Shown here: positions 1-6,550 of the stretch, piece by piece
Position numbering within the stretch: the first letter of the stretch is position 1
How the letters are laid out: each line of letters starts with the position of its first letter
Assembly: GCA_900554385.1 (NCBI GenBank)
Contig: USHE01000032.1
Location: 1-13,358 of the forward strand
DNA from: an uncultured bacterium
Lineage (GTDB): Bacteria > Cyanobacteriota > Vampirovibrionia > Gastranaerophilales > Gastranaerophilaceae
Length of the DNA: 13,358 nt
Direction: 5' to 3'
Notes under the pieces: model-generated
Seen by the model: the letters and a program-made list of their open reading frames with translations, nothing else
Databases searched by the model: none
What the model was told of the DNA's origin: nothing
Made by a program: the position numbers and the translations under genes

Positions 1-1
1 A

Positions 2-247
2 TCTCCAATAGTAGGAAATCAAAATCAAGGAGAAGATATTGTTAAATATCTACTGAATGAATTTGAGCAAAATCCTAGTGAAATATGGGAATCAAATATG
101 TTTGGTAAATCTTTGAATGACCTTGTCAAAGAACAGCTACAAAGTAAATTATATACAATGCCTGATGAAATCCGATTTAAAATTCAAAAGACTTTACAAA
201 AAATTATCAATGAAGGTAGCAATAACATAATAACAATAATTCTATAA
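2..247 (+). CDS. spoIVA: SpoIVA C-terminal end (partial, 5' end outside window)
   Basis: Reading in frame from base 2 gives 81 residues ending in TAA at 245-247. The text matches the C-terminus of stage IV sporulation protein A: the pattern IWESNMFGKSL, then MPDEIRFKIQKTLQKIINEGS, and a terminal hydrophobic IIL. SpoIVA is an ATP-hydrolysing protein that polymerises on the forespore surface and forms the basement layer of the spore coat; its conserved C-terminal tail is the part that anchors it to the forespore through SpoVM. The gene is cut by the window edge, so the N-terminal GTPase-like fold cannot be seen. It is known only from endospore formers, which conflicts with the genes from 1045 onward and supports a different source for this end. 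Identification is from memory of the family; confidence is high because the whole tail is collinear. Confidence 0.88.
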   Translation, partial: SPIVGNQNQGEDIVKYLLNEFEQNPSEIWESNMFGKSLNDLVKEQLQSKLYTMPDEIRFKIQKTLQKIINEGSNNIITIIL

Positions 248-322
248 TTTGAAATAAAATTGAAATAATTCTAAAATTATTAATTGTTATCATAATTTTA
301 GGTTATAAAAATAAGTATTTTT

Positions 323-357
323 AAAAATTTCCTTATGCTATTAAGGAAATTTTTTTT
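323..357 (+). terminator. Rho-independent terminator after spoIVA
   Basis: A 13-bp perfect inverted repeat (323-335 and 342-354, arms AAAAATTTCCTTA / TAAGGAAATTTTT) with a 6-nt loop runs into a T tract ending at 357. It lies 75 nt after the spoIVA stop and is the only obvious transcript end for that gene. The stem is A/T-rich, with two C-G pairs in the core, typical of very low-G+C clostridia. Confidence 0.8.
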
Positions 358-771
358 ATAATGCATAGAAAATTATATTTATTTATAGATTATGAATAAG
401 TATAATTTCTTTATATATTCAAATATAGATTTTACATACTAAAAATAGTATATAATTTGTTTGATTTTACTGTTAATACTATAAAAAATATAAATATTAA
501 ATAAATAATTTTATAATTAAGTATGAAATTTAACAAAAATGGATATAAAATAAAAAAATATTTATTTAATATTAGAATTATGTATGGAAATTTTTTTAAT
601 ATCGATTATAATTTTATATAGAGTATAAATTGCAATATATAAGAAAATGTTTATTTCAAGAAATATAAAGTATATTTTTTGAAAATATAAGAAAGGGAAT
701 AGTATTTATTTATATATTTTAGGGAAGATAATTTCTTATTTACTACAAAATAATATATTTTTTCTAAAGAA

Positions 772-800
772 TTGACAATATAATTCTAAATGAATAAAAT
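772..800 (+). promoter_or_regulatory. Sigma-A type promoter for serS
   Basis: Consensus -35 TTGACA at 772-777, a 17-nt spacer, and -10 TAAAAT at 795-800. Transcription would begin near 807, giving a leader of about 75 nt before the serS start at 882. This is the best match to the consensus in the left segment, and its position fits serS. Confidence 0.7.
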
Positions 801-881
801 ATAGTTAAATTGGATAAATATATATGGACTTATATTTGTATAAAAGTGCAATTATACATAAAAATATTTAGGAGGAAAGAA

Positions 882-1043
882 ATGTTAGAAATCAAAAGAA
901 TAAGAGAAAATTTAGATGATATTAAAAAAGCTATGGACAGAAGAGGGGAAAAAGAATTTGACCTTGATGCTGTTGTAGCTTTAGACGATGAAAGAAGAGA
1001 ATTATTAAAAGAAGTTCTGCGCGAAAAAGGAGTTGAGGTATAA
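882..1043 (+). CDS. serS: Seryl-tRNA synthetase N-terminal fragment, running into foreign sequence
   Basis: The ATG at 882 has a perfect AGGAGG Shine-Dalgarno sequence at 870-875, 6 nt upstream. An ATG-less extension upstream in the same frame is possible but lacks a ribosome site. The first 45 residues (MLEIKRIRENLDDIKKAM, then RRGEKEFDLDAVVALDDERRELLKEV in two blocks) are the start of the N-terminal coiled-coil arm of class II SerRS, which binds the long variable arm of tRNA-Ser. A normal SerRS of about 425 residues would continue with a motif like E-x-x-KNEQN. Here the frame changes to LREKGVEV and stops at 1041-1043. Those last eight residues probably belong to the end of a different gene that preceded the kinase at 1045. 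No catalytic motif is present, so the product cannot charge tRNA. Read as a chimeric join rather than a natural short protein. Confidence 0.85.
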   Translation: MLEIKRIRENLDDIKKAMDRRGEKEFDLDAVVALDDERRELLKEVLREKGVEV

Positions 1044-1044
1044 A

Positions 1045-1713
1045 ATGAAACACAAAACAAAAAACGGTTACGAAGGACTTTTAATAGTAATTGAAGGCAC
1101 TGACGGATCAGGAAAATCAACTCAACTGGAACTTCTAAAAAAATCAATTCAAGATAAATCTTATGGCGTAATGGTATCGGAATGGAAAACCTCCCGACTT
1201 ATCGCAAACGTAATTGACGATGCAAAAGACCGCAATCTGTTAAATGCCACAACATACAGTTTATTGTATGCCGCAGATTTTGCTGACCGTTTGGAAAACC
1301 AGATTATACCTGCACTAAAATCAGGGTTTATCGTACTTTTAGACAGATATTTTTATACCGCACTCGCCCGTGATGTTGTGCGAGGTCAAGATATCGAATG
1401 GGTAAAAAATCTATACGAATACGCTCCTGAACCCGATTTGGTGTTCTATCTCGATATGCCGGTAGACATACTACTAAAACGTATTATCGGCACAACCGGT
1501 CTGGATTTCTATGAAAGCGGCAGAGATGTAGGCTTTTCTACAGATTTTTATAACAGTTTTGAAATTTACCAGAATAAATGTCTTGAACAATATAATAAAA
1601 TGAAATCAGAATACAATTTTATAAGTATAGATGGAACAAAATCCATTCAGGATATTCACAAAATTATGAATGAAGAAGTCCAAAAATTATTATCATCAGG
1701 AATTCTTGCATAA
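1045..1713 (+). CDS. tmk: Thymidylate kinase-family P-loop nucleotide kinase
   Basis: Predicted to phosphorylate dTMP or a similar nucleoside monophosphate with ATP in the cytoplasm. In the 222-residue protein the P-loop EGTDGSGKST is at 17-26, a DRY motif at 100-102 (the catalytic Asp-Arg of dTMP kinases), and the PDLVFYLDMP strand at about 130-139. The region 77-91, ADFADRLENQIIPAL, corresponds to the family's nucleotide-contact helix (usually DRAQH). The usual TREPGGT loop after the first helix is absent, replaced by SEWKTSR near 45-51. It therefore belongs to a divergent branch, and substrate identity is uncertain. The start is ATG 1045, with GAGG 6 nt upstream and the stop of the preceding frame 1 nt before; a TTG at 1033 is a weaker alternative. 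The close spacing implies it once followed another gene in an operon, of which only the last ~27 bases remain here. Confidence 0.82.
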   Translation: MKHKTKNGYEGLLIVIEGTDGSGKSTQLELLKKSIQDKSYGVMVSEWKTSRLIANVIDDAKDRNLLNATTYSLLYAADFADRLENQIIPALKSGFIVLLDRYFYTALARDVVRGQDIEWVKNLYEYAPEPDLVFYLDMPVDILLKRIIGTTGLDFYESGRDVGFSTDFYNSFEIYQNKCLEQYNKMKSEYNFISIDGTKSIQDIHKIMNEEVQKLLSSGILA

Positions 1714-1778
1714 ACCCGAAATCCTTATTTTCAAGGGTTTGTAACAATAAAAAACAAAAATTTACTTTATGAAACATT

Positions 1779-1809
1779 TTGATTTTTTCGGCATGGTTTG
1801 TGCTACATT
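1779..1809 (+). promoter_or_regulatory. Possible extended -10 promoter for the gene at 1854
   Basis: TG-C-TACATT (1801-1809) is an extended -10 element. A TTGATT at 1779-1784 could be the -35, but the spacer is 19 nt, longer than ideal. Position suits the gene starting at 1854. Weak call from pattern only. Confidence 0.3.
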
Positions 1810-1853
1810 AGGATTATTAAAGGTTAAGACACTGAGTTATAGGAGATTTATTA

Positions 1854-2537
1854 ATGTCTGAATACTTGAGCAAAGAAGAGATTAAGCAATGGAGAAGCTC
1901 ATTAGAAAAAATTACGTTGGAAGAATTTGCTGCAAGATTGGGTAAAAAAATAGAAGAAGCGAAACCTACAAATGATTTGATAGATATTGTCCTGCAGGGT
2001 AAACCGGTTATGTCATCGGAAGAAACTTGGATGCAAACTAAAGGCGAAAGAATTAGTACAATTGCTCAAAGAGCTTTTGACAGAGAACAGGAAATCGCAC
2101 CTTCACCGTTTTCTATCGCTAAAATTAAGATTGACGCTGATGTTGAACCTGTTAAACCTGCGAAAAGTTCAGAACATAAAACTTCTGTAAAACCAACTAA
2201 AACAGTTAAAGCTAAAACAGAAAAAACTCCGGCAAAGAAAACTGCTAAAGCTTCAACTAAAGCATCTAAAGTAAAGGCTGTAAAAGCTGAAATTCAGGCA
2301 GAAACCTTGAGAGAAGAAGTAAGAGTTGTATTTAAAAAAGCCCTTACTGATAGAGAACAAAAAGTTTTTGACCACTTTGCAAAGAACAAAAATCAGGTTG
2401 TCTATGCTAAAGATTTAGCATCTTTGTTAGATTTACCAAGAGATTATGTTTATAAATATATCAAAAATTTACGTGCAAAAATCGAAGGCGATAAGCTGGA
2501 AAATGCTGAAAAAGGTGGATTCGTTCTACATGTATAG
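1854..2537 (+). CDS. Lys/Ala-rich protein with C-terminal winged-helix-like domain
   Basis: I do not recognise this gene as a named family. The 227-residue protein has three parts. Residues 1-95 are mixed and mostly helical. Residues 101-148 are a low-complexity, strongly basic linker built of Lys, Ala, Thr and Ser, with PAKKTAKAST resembling histone H1 and bacterial H1-like tails. Residues 163-227 (LTDREQKVFDHFAKN, then YAKDLASLLDLPRDYVYKYIKNLRAKI, ending GGFVLHV) look like a winged helix: three helices followed by a beta hairpin, as in OmpR-type effector domains. A DNA-binding, possibly nucleoid-associated or regulatory role is inferred. No signal peptide or membrane segment. ATG 1854 has AGGAG 8 nt upstream (1841-1845). 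Single-gene transcript likely, closed by the terminator at 2555. Confidence 0.75.
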   Translation: MSEYLSKEEIKQWRSSLEKITLEEFAARLGKKIEEAKPTNDLIDIVLQGKPVMSSEETWMQTKGERISTIAQRAFDREQEIAPSPFSIAKIKIDADVEPVKPAKSSEHKTSVKPTKTVKAKTEKTPAKKTAKASTKASKVKAVKAEIQAETLREEVRVVFKKALTDREQKVFDHFAKNKNQVVYAKDLASLLDLPRDYVYKYIKNLRAKIEGDKLENAEKGGFVLHV

Positions 2538-2554
2538 CAGAATTTAAGAATAGC

Positions 2555-2588
2555 AAAAAGCGGAGTTTTAGTAAAACTCCGCTTTTTT
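2555..2588. terminator. Bidirectional terminator between convergent genes
   Basis: Perfect 14-bp inverted repeat (AAAGCGGAGTTTTA at 2557-2570, complement at 2572-2585) with the G+C core GCGGAG. It has six T after it on the plus strand and a T run on the minus strand as well. It sits between the stop of the 1854 gene and the stop of the radical SAM gene at 2604, so it can end both transcripts. Confidence 0.88.
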
Positions 2589-2603
2589 ACTTCTATTTTT
2601 ACT

Positions 2604-4007
2604 TTATCTTCTGAACAAAACACCAAGTCCTGCTATAAAATAGTTTTTCAATTCGGTAAATGAACGAATTCTGCTAAGCATTCTCAAAATATAAGCCGGT
2701 CTTAGATAGAATTTTCTTATTGCTTTTTTGTGAAGTTCAAAGACTCTTTCTTTTGAAAGGTGATGAGTATTCACAGAAGGGTAAAAATAAGCACTTGAAA
2801 ATGACGTATCCGAATTTATAAGATTATGCTCTTTTGCGTAGTCATAAAACTTAGACCCCGGAAGCGGTGTCGCCGTGTAAAAACTGATAAAATCACTATC
2901 AAGTTCAATCGCAAAGTCTATGGTATCTTCAACAGTATCTTCATCTTCCCACGGCAATCCAATAACAAAATAGTTATAAATTCTTATTCCGGCTTTTTTG
3001 AAAATTTTCACAGTCAGCCTTACATCATCAAGCGTGATACGTTTACCTATTTTATCAAGCATTTCCTGCGAACCGCTTTCGACTCCGATACTAACAAGAC
3101 GACACCCCGCTTCATACATTTTTTGCGCCATTTCTTCATCAGCAGTGTCAGCCCTCGTGTTTGCCGACCAGGTAATCTTAAGCCCGCTGTCAATAATTTT
3201 TTGACATAAATCCATAACCCAGACTTTATCAATATTAAAAATATCAGACCAGAACAAGAAATTGGTTATACCGTATTTGTCAACACACTCTTTAATTTCT
3301 TCAATAATATTTTCAGCCGAACGTTTTCTTACCTTAGCACCTGACACAGGAGTTGCAAGACAGAAAAAACAGTGAAACGGACATCCTCTGGAAACCTTAA
3401 TAACAGCCTGAACTTTATTATTATCAGGTCTTCTGTAAATATTATTATCTACGAGATGACGTGCCGGATATGGAAGTTTATCCAAATCCTCAATAAAAGG
3501 ACGAGAACCTGTAAATTTAGCTCTTAAATCATCTCTGTAATACAATCCTAAAATTTTAGAATAATCTTTCCCTTCCAAAACTTCTTTCAAGGTATCTTCA
3601 GGCTCTCCAAAAAGAATTAAATCCAAATCTTTTTGGAAATACATAACCTCAAATGCCACGGTTAAAAATGCAGCACCCTTAGCAATTGTTACAACATCAG
3701 GACAAATTTCTATTGCAACAGTAAGCGCACCTAAATCGCTTTTAAAAGTAGGGGTTGCAACATTTATCAAAAGATAATCCGGACAAAACTCTTTCAAATC
3801 TTTTTCGAAATCACCACCCTGACTGTAATCTGCAATTTTCGCTTCAAGCCCAGCTTTTTCTGCAACCGCAGCCAAATACATTAAATCAGTAGGAGGCAAC
3901 GGCGGGATTACAAGTAGTTCCTTTGTTGGTTGCTGACATCTGTCTTCCCTATTAATTACAGGGGATGGAGGGTAAATTAAAAGTATTCTTTTTTTCTTAT
4001 CTTCCAA
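2604..4007 (-). CDS. B12-binding domain radical SAM protein
   Basis: A 467-residue class B radical SAM enzyme. The N-terminal part (about 8-150, beginning RILLIYPPSP and including LPPTDLMYLAAVAEKAG) is a cobalamin-binding Rossmann fold. The catalytic core carries CPFHCFFC, with the three cluster cysteines at 209, 213 and 216, followed by the SAM-site ESGS at 310-313 and FVIGLPWED near 347-355. Such enzymes use a [4Fe-4S] cluster to cleave S-adenosylmethionine; B12 relatives methylate or rearrange lipids, tetrapyrroles, antibiotics or sugars. The substrate here is unknown. Start: I prefer TTG 4007, 4 nt after the transporter stop, with AAGGA upstream; an upstream in-frame start at 4070 would overlap the transporter by 59 nt and add a hydrophobic, unconserved-looking stretch. 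The C-terminal 30 residues are basic with hydrophobic segments and may touch the membrane. Second gene of a two-gene operon with the transporter. Confidence 0.85.
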   Translation of the reverse strand: MEDKKKRILLIYPPSPVINREDRCQQPTKELLVIPPLPPTDLMYLAAVAEKAGLEAKIADYSQGGDFEKDLKEFCPDYLLINVATPTFKSDLGALTVAIEICPDVVTIAKGAAFLTVAFEVMYFQKDLDLILFGEPEDTLKEVLEGKDYSKILGLYYRDDLRAKFTGSRPFIEDLDKLPYPARHLVDNNIYRRPDNNKVQAVIKVSRGCPFHCFFCLATPVSGAKVRKRSAENIIEEIKECVDKYGITNFLFWSDIFNIDKVWVMDLCQKIIDSGLKITWSANTRADTADEEMAQKMYEAGCRLVSIGVESGSQEMLDKIGKRITLDDVRLTVKIFKKAGIRIYNYFVIGLPWEDEDTVEDTIDFAIELDSDFISFYTATPLPGSKFYDYAKEHNLINSDTSFSSAYFYPSVNTHHLSKERVFELHKKAIRKFYLRPAYILRMLSRIRSFTELKNYFIAGLGVLFRR

Positions 4008-4011
4008 CGTT

Positions 4012-5397
4012 TTATTCCTTTTCCTTAACAGAATTTGTAATAACAGCGGCAATAGCAAGGCAAACTGCACCGATTATAAAAGCATATTCCCAGTGGTAAT
4101 TAATTAATCCGCTGTCTAACTTAATTATACACTTAGAAATAATCCAGGCAACAAGTGTACAAACAAACACTTGCGGACCTGCTATGAAAATATTAAAAAT
4201 TCCCATAACAGAACCTTCCGTACCTTTTTTAATATACTGAGAAAGCATTGCAAACGGAAGCGCACAAATACTTGCCCAGCCGATACCGGCAACCCCCATT
4301 AATACAGCAACAAGCTTTGGATTATGCAAAAATGCCATTCCTAGATACGCAAAAATCATAGTTATCAAGGAAATTATATGAACTTTTTTATTGCCATATT
4401 TTGCTGATAAAATTCCGATTGGAATTGCAACAAGAAAACATATTAGATTAAATACCGCAAAACAAATTGACGAAAAGTTTGTACCAAGCAGCATTGCGTT
4501 GGAATATTCAGTAGTAATTTCTTCAGTAACCGTACTCAAATCAGGCACGGCAAATACTGTATGAATAGAATACTGAGTAAAGAAAATCATCATACACATA
4601 GTACCAATCCATGTGAAAAATTGCATTGTACAAATTTTTGACACTTCGGGAGAAAGCGCAAAGAAATTCTTCAAAGAATCCCAGAATGTATCTTCTTGGG
4701 TATCCGCAACAGCCTTTTCCTCAATCTGTTCCTTTTTTGTTTGATGTTCTTTTATTGTTATACAGGTCCAAATCATTCCAAGAGTAAACGCAAGTGCCGC
4801 CATAATAAACTGAGCAGGAATAGACATTTGATAATTAAACGCCCATCTTAAAAACGGAGCCGTACCAGCTGCTACGACAGAACCCAGACCTATTGCAAGA
4901 CTTATATAAGAATTTGCAAGTGAATGCTGTTCTTGCGGAACAACGTCAGGAATTAACGCTCTATAAGGACCTTGCGCAACATTTACGCAGGCATCAATTA
5001 CCCAAATCATAATAGCCGCAATTAAAAGAGCCGTCCAGGAAGGAAGATTTAAACCCGTGAGATTATGCAAAGTTTCGGCAACACCTGCCGAATTCGGAAA
5101 AATCCACAAAGCCAGAGAAGCCAACAATGCGCCGCCAAGAAGATATGGACGACGTCTGCCAAAAGGAGAAACCGTTTTATCACTCAACGCTCCGACTAAA
5201 GGCTGAACAACCATCCCCGTGAAAGGACCTGCAAGCCATATTAACCCGTAGATAAACGGCGAAGCCCCCAACCCCTCTGTCACAGGTCCAGAGAGAATAA
5301 TTCTCATCTGCCAGGCAAATTGAAGCCCGAAAAATCCAAGACAAAAATTTAAAAACTGAGCAGTTGTAAACTTTTTCAACACATGATTATCTTCCAT
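4012..5397 (-). CDS. MFS sugar transporter, SLC45/GPH sucrose-carrier type
   Basis: A 461-residue integral membrane protein with about 12 hydrophobic segments and a cytoplasmic loop around 215-245 rich in Lys, Glu and Gln. The loop between helices 2 and 3 reads PLVGALSDK, then FGRRRPYLLGG, with GRRRP at 80-84. This is the hallmark of the SUC/SLC45 branch of sugar:cation symporters. Helix 4-5 (GPYRALIPDVVP) and the later GIGWASICALPFAMLSQY also fit that branch. It would move a sugar or glycoside across the inner membrane, driven by a proton gradient; the substrate is not readable. Two ATGs sit at 5400 and 5397; the second has the better spacing (6 nt) from GGGGGA at 5404-5409, so I chose it. 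First gene of the operon; its stop is 4 nt before the radical SAM start. Confidence 0.85.
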   Translation of the reverse strand: MEDNHVLKKFTTAQFLNFCLGFFGLQFAWQMRIILSGPVTEGLGASPFIYGLIWLAGPFTGMVVQPLVGALSDKTVSPFGRRRPYLLGGALLASLALWIFPNSAGVAETLHNLTGLNLPSWTALLIAAIMIWVIDACVNVAQGPYRALIPDVVPQEQHSLANSYISLAIGLGSVVAAGTAPFLRWAFNYQMSIPAQFIMAALAFTLGMIWTCITIKEHQTKKEQIEEKAVADTQEDTFWDSLKNFFALSPEVSKICTMQFFTWIGTMCMMIFFTQYSIHTVFAVPDLSTVTEEITTEYSNAMLLGTNFSSICFAVFNLICFLVAIPIGILSAKYGNKKVHIISLITMIFAYLGMAFLHNPKLVAVLMGVAGIGWASICALPFAMLSQYIKKGTEGSVMGIFNIFIAGPQVFVCTLVAWIISKCIIKLDSGLINYHWEYAFIIGAVCLAIAAVITNSVKEKE

Positions 5398-5434
5398 CAT
5401 TATTCCCCCAAATACACTCACTTCTTGTATATTC

Positions 5435-5463
5435 AGGATACACTGAACAAGAAACCGCGTCAA
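5435..5463 (-). promoter_or_regulatory. Promoter for transporter-radical SAM operon
   Basis: On the minus strand, -35 TTGACG (5463-5458), a 17-nt spacer, and -10 TATCCT (5440-5435). Start of transcription would be near 5428, giving a leader of about 30 nt that contains the GGGGGA ribosome site. The -35 is strong and the -10 weak, so moderate confidence. Confidence 0.45.
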
Positions 5464-5482
5464 GAGAACAAATGAAGAATAA

Positions 5483-6160
5483 TTAGATTTTTACTGGATA
5501 ATCTTCTTTTATTTTCCAGCCGTCACGTATAATTTTTGCAGAACAACAGGCTCCTGTTTCTTTGCAATTTTTGATTATAGTTTGTTCCGACCACCCAGGA
5601 CATGGCTGCATTATAATTCCTCGTTCATCCCTGTCAAACAAAAAAACATCCCGTCCAAGCATATTAGGAGCTTTACCCCCATTCAAATCAACATATATAT
5701 AGTTCAAATCAATTAGAGTATTATTCTCATCAAAAGTGTTTACGACATTAATTATTGTAGTCCCATCAGTGAGTTTAAATGTTGTTCGTGCGCTCGGGTA
5801 TACTACACTAAAAACAATTTGTCTGCCATCAGGCCGTTTAAAAGGAGATTCAGCACTATAGCCACAATCTTTATACGTTTTGCATATTTTTAAAACCTGA
5901 AGATATGGCTTCCAGTACTTATTAAAATACACCTCATTTCCAAGGATTTTAGGCAAGTCCCAATACTTATACTCTCCATTGTCAAGTTCCGACCGTTTCA
6001 ATGCCTGATTCATTGTTGTATAGAACTTTTGTAACTGTGCAACGGTTGTATTTTCTCGGTATTTTCTAATTACAGCAGGAATAGTCATTGACGCAACAAC
6101 CCCGACAATTCCAAGAGTTATCAAAACTTCAGAAAGAGTAAAGCCTTTTTTCAATTCCAC
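5483..6160 (-). CDS. Type IV pilin/pseudopilin-like prepilin with N-terminal methylation motif
   Basis: The 225-residue protein begins with a short basic leader and the prepilin cleavage site KKG^FTLSE, followed by a hydrophobic helix to about residue 30. Cleavage should occur after Gly6, with Glu at mature position 5. The soluble part is large and has six cysteines (93, 99, 187, 199, 205, 206), suggesting disulfides outside the cell. The segment VDLNGGKAPNMLGRDVF at about 157-173 is a D-x-NG-x-x-PN-x-x-GRD-x-F pattern I associate with pilin-like proteins of gut Melainabacteria. It may be a minor pilin or type II secretion pseudopilin. The GTG at 6160 is only 3 nt from GGAG (6164-6167); a TTG at 6154 gives the more canonical MKKGFTL leader with 9-nt spacing and may be the true start. 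The prepilin peptidase at 9486 would process it. Confidence 0.85.
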   Translation of the reverse strand: MELKKGFTLSEVLITLGIVGVVASMTIPAVIRKYRENTTVAQLQKFYTTMNQALKRSELDNGEYKYWDLPKILGNEVYFNKYWKPYLQVLKICKTYKDCGYSAESPFKRPDGRQIVFSVVYPSARTTFKLTDGTTIINVVNTFDENNTLIDLNYIYVDLNGGKAPNMLGRDVFLFDRDERGIIMQPCPGWSEQTIIKNCKETGACCSAKIIRDGWKIKEDYPVKI

Positions 6161-6198
6161 AATCTCCTATAATATAAATTATAACTATATTTATATAA

Positions 6199-6227
6199 AT
6201 TGTATCATAATTAGTATAATTTATCAA
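6199..6227 (-). promoter_or_regulatory. Promoter for the pseudopilin gene
   Basis: Minus strand -35 TTGATA (6227-6222), exact 17-nt spacer, -10 TACAAT (6204-6199). It lies about 40 bases before the pseudopilin start and back-to-back with the divergent promoter at 6233-6261; the two -35 boxes are only 5 bases apart, so the two genes may compete for polymerase or share a regulator. Confidence 0.65.
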
Positions 6228-6232
6228 GACAG

Positions 6233-6261
6233 TTGAGATTACAAACCAGAAACTCTATTAT
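6233..6261 (+). promoter_or_regulatory. Promoter placing transcription start at the ATG of the HTH gene
   Basis: -35 TTGAGA at 6233-6238, 17-nt spacer, -10 TATTAT at 6256-6261. Only six bases separate the -10 box from ATG 6268, so the first transcribed base would be at or next to the A of the start codon. No Shine-Dalgarno sequence is present before this ATG, which agrees with a leaderless message. Confidence 0.55.
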
Positions 6262-6267
6262 GTAGAA

Positions 6268-6498
6268 ATGAATTACAAATTTGACGACATATCAGTGATG
6301 AATTTTCTCAAAATACTCGTTACCAGTCGCGGATTATCTTTGAGAAAATTATTATTAAAACTCAGCAATGAAAAAGGATACAGTAACAGCTATCCCGGAT
6401 TTTACAATAAACTCAAAAACAGCACTATAAAATTTAGTGAAGTAAAAGAAATAGCTGACACGTTAGGTTTTGAAATTATATTTAAAGACATTAAATAA
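6268..6498 (+). CDS. Small HTH-like (Xre/Cro-type) protein
   Basis: A 76-residue protein made almost wholly of short helices: about 10-21 (MNFLKILVTSRG), 24-33 (SLRKLLLKLS), a recognition-like segment around 39-50 (SNSYPGFYNKLKNS) and 55-67 (KFSEVKEIADTLG), then a strand ending EIIFKDIK. This matches the compact Xre/Cro-type fold seen in single-domain regulators and some antitoxins; the sequence is too short to assign more closely. No partner toxin gene adjoins it. The start has no ribosome site and lies six bases from a -10 box, so translation is probably leaderless. It is divergent from the pseudopilin gene and could regulate it, an inference from position only. Transcript ends at 6511-6544. 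Confidence 0.7.
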   Translation: MNYKFDDISVMNFLKILVTSRGLSLRKLLLKLSNEKGYSNSYPGFYNKLKNSTIKFSEVKEIADTLGFEIIFKDIK

Positions 6499-6510
6499 AA
6501 ATATCTTAAT

Positions 6511-6544
6511 AAAGGCAGAAACTATTTTACAATTTCTGCCTTTT
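6511..6544. terminator. Bidirectional terminator between HTH gene and pyrG
   Basis: Inverted repeat AAAGGCAGAAA (6511-6521) / TTTCTGCCTTT (6533-6543), 11-nt loop, with a short T tract on either strand. It lies between the convergent stops at 6498 and 6551. Confidence 0.8.
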
Positions 6545-6550
6545 AAAAAG

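Larger units (their letters stand above)
248..881. other. Long A+T-rich gene-free spacer between spoIVA and serS
   Basis: About 630 bases without a credible gene. One 60-base line (421-480) that I counted has about nine G or C, near 15%, far below the region after 1045. It holds the spoIVA terminator (323-357) and the serS promoter (772-800). I looked for a T-box leader, common before clostridial tRNA synthetase genes, and found no AGGGTGG-type antiterminator core. Every frame is broken by stops. Nothing else can be supported. Confidence 0.7.

Noticed and set aside
600..881. Possible T-box leader before serS
   Set aside because: No AGGGTGG antiterminator core or specifier-loop pattern found in the leader.
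830..1147. Antisense reading frame of about 105 codons
   Set aside because: It crosses the junction and lies opposite the serS and kinase frames; no ribosome site and no family resemblance.
1712..1740. Hairpin AAACCC ... GGGTTT after the kinase gene
   Set aside because: Six-base arms, 17-base loop and no T run; too weak to call a terminator.
2826..3209. Plus-strand frame of 127 codons inside the radical SAM gene
   Set aside because: Antisense shadow of a clear conserved gene; no ribosome site and no family resemblance.
6268..6498. Toxin-antitoxin module with the small HTH protein as antitoxin
   Set aside because: No adjacent toxin gene; the neighbour is pyrG in the opposite direction, after a terminator.
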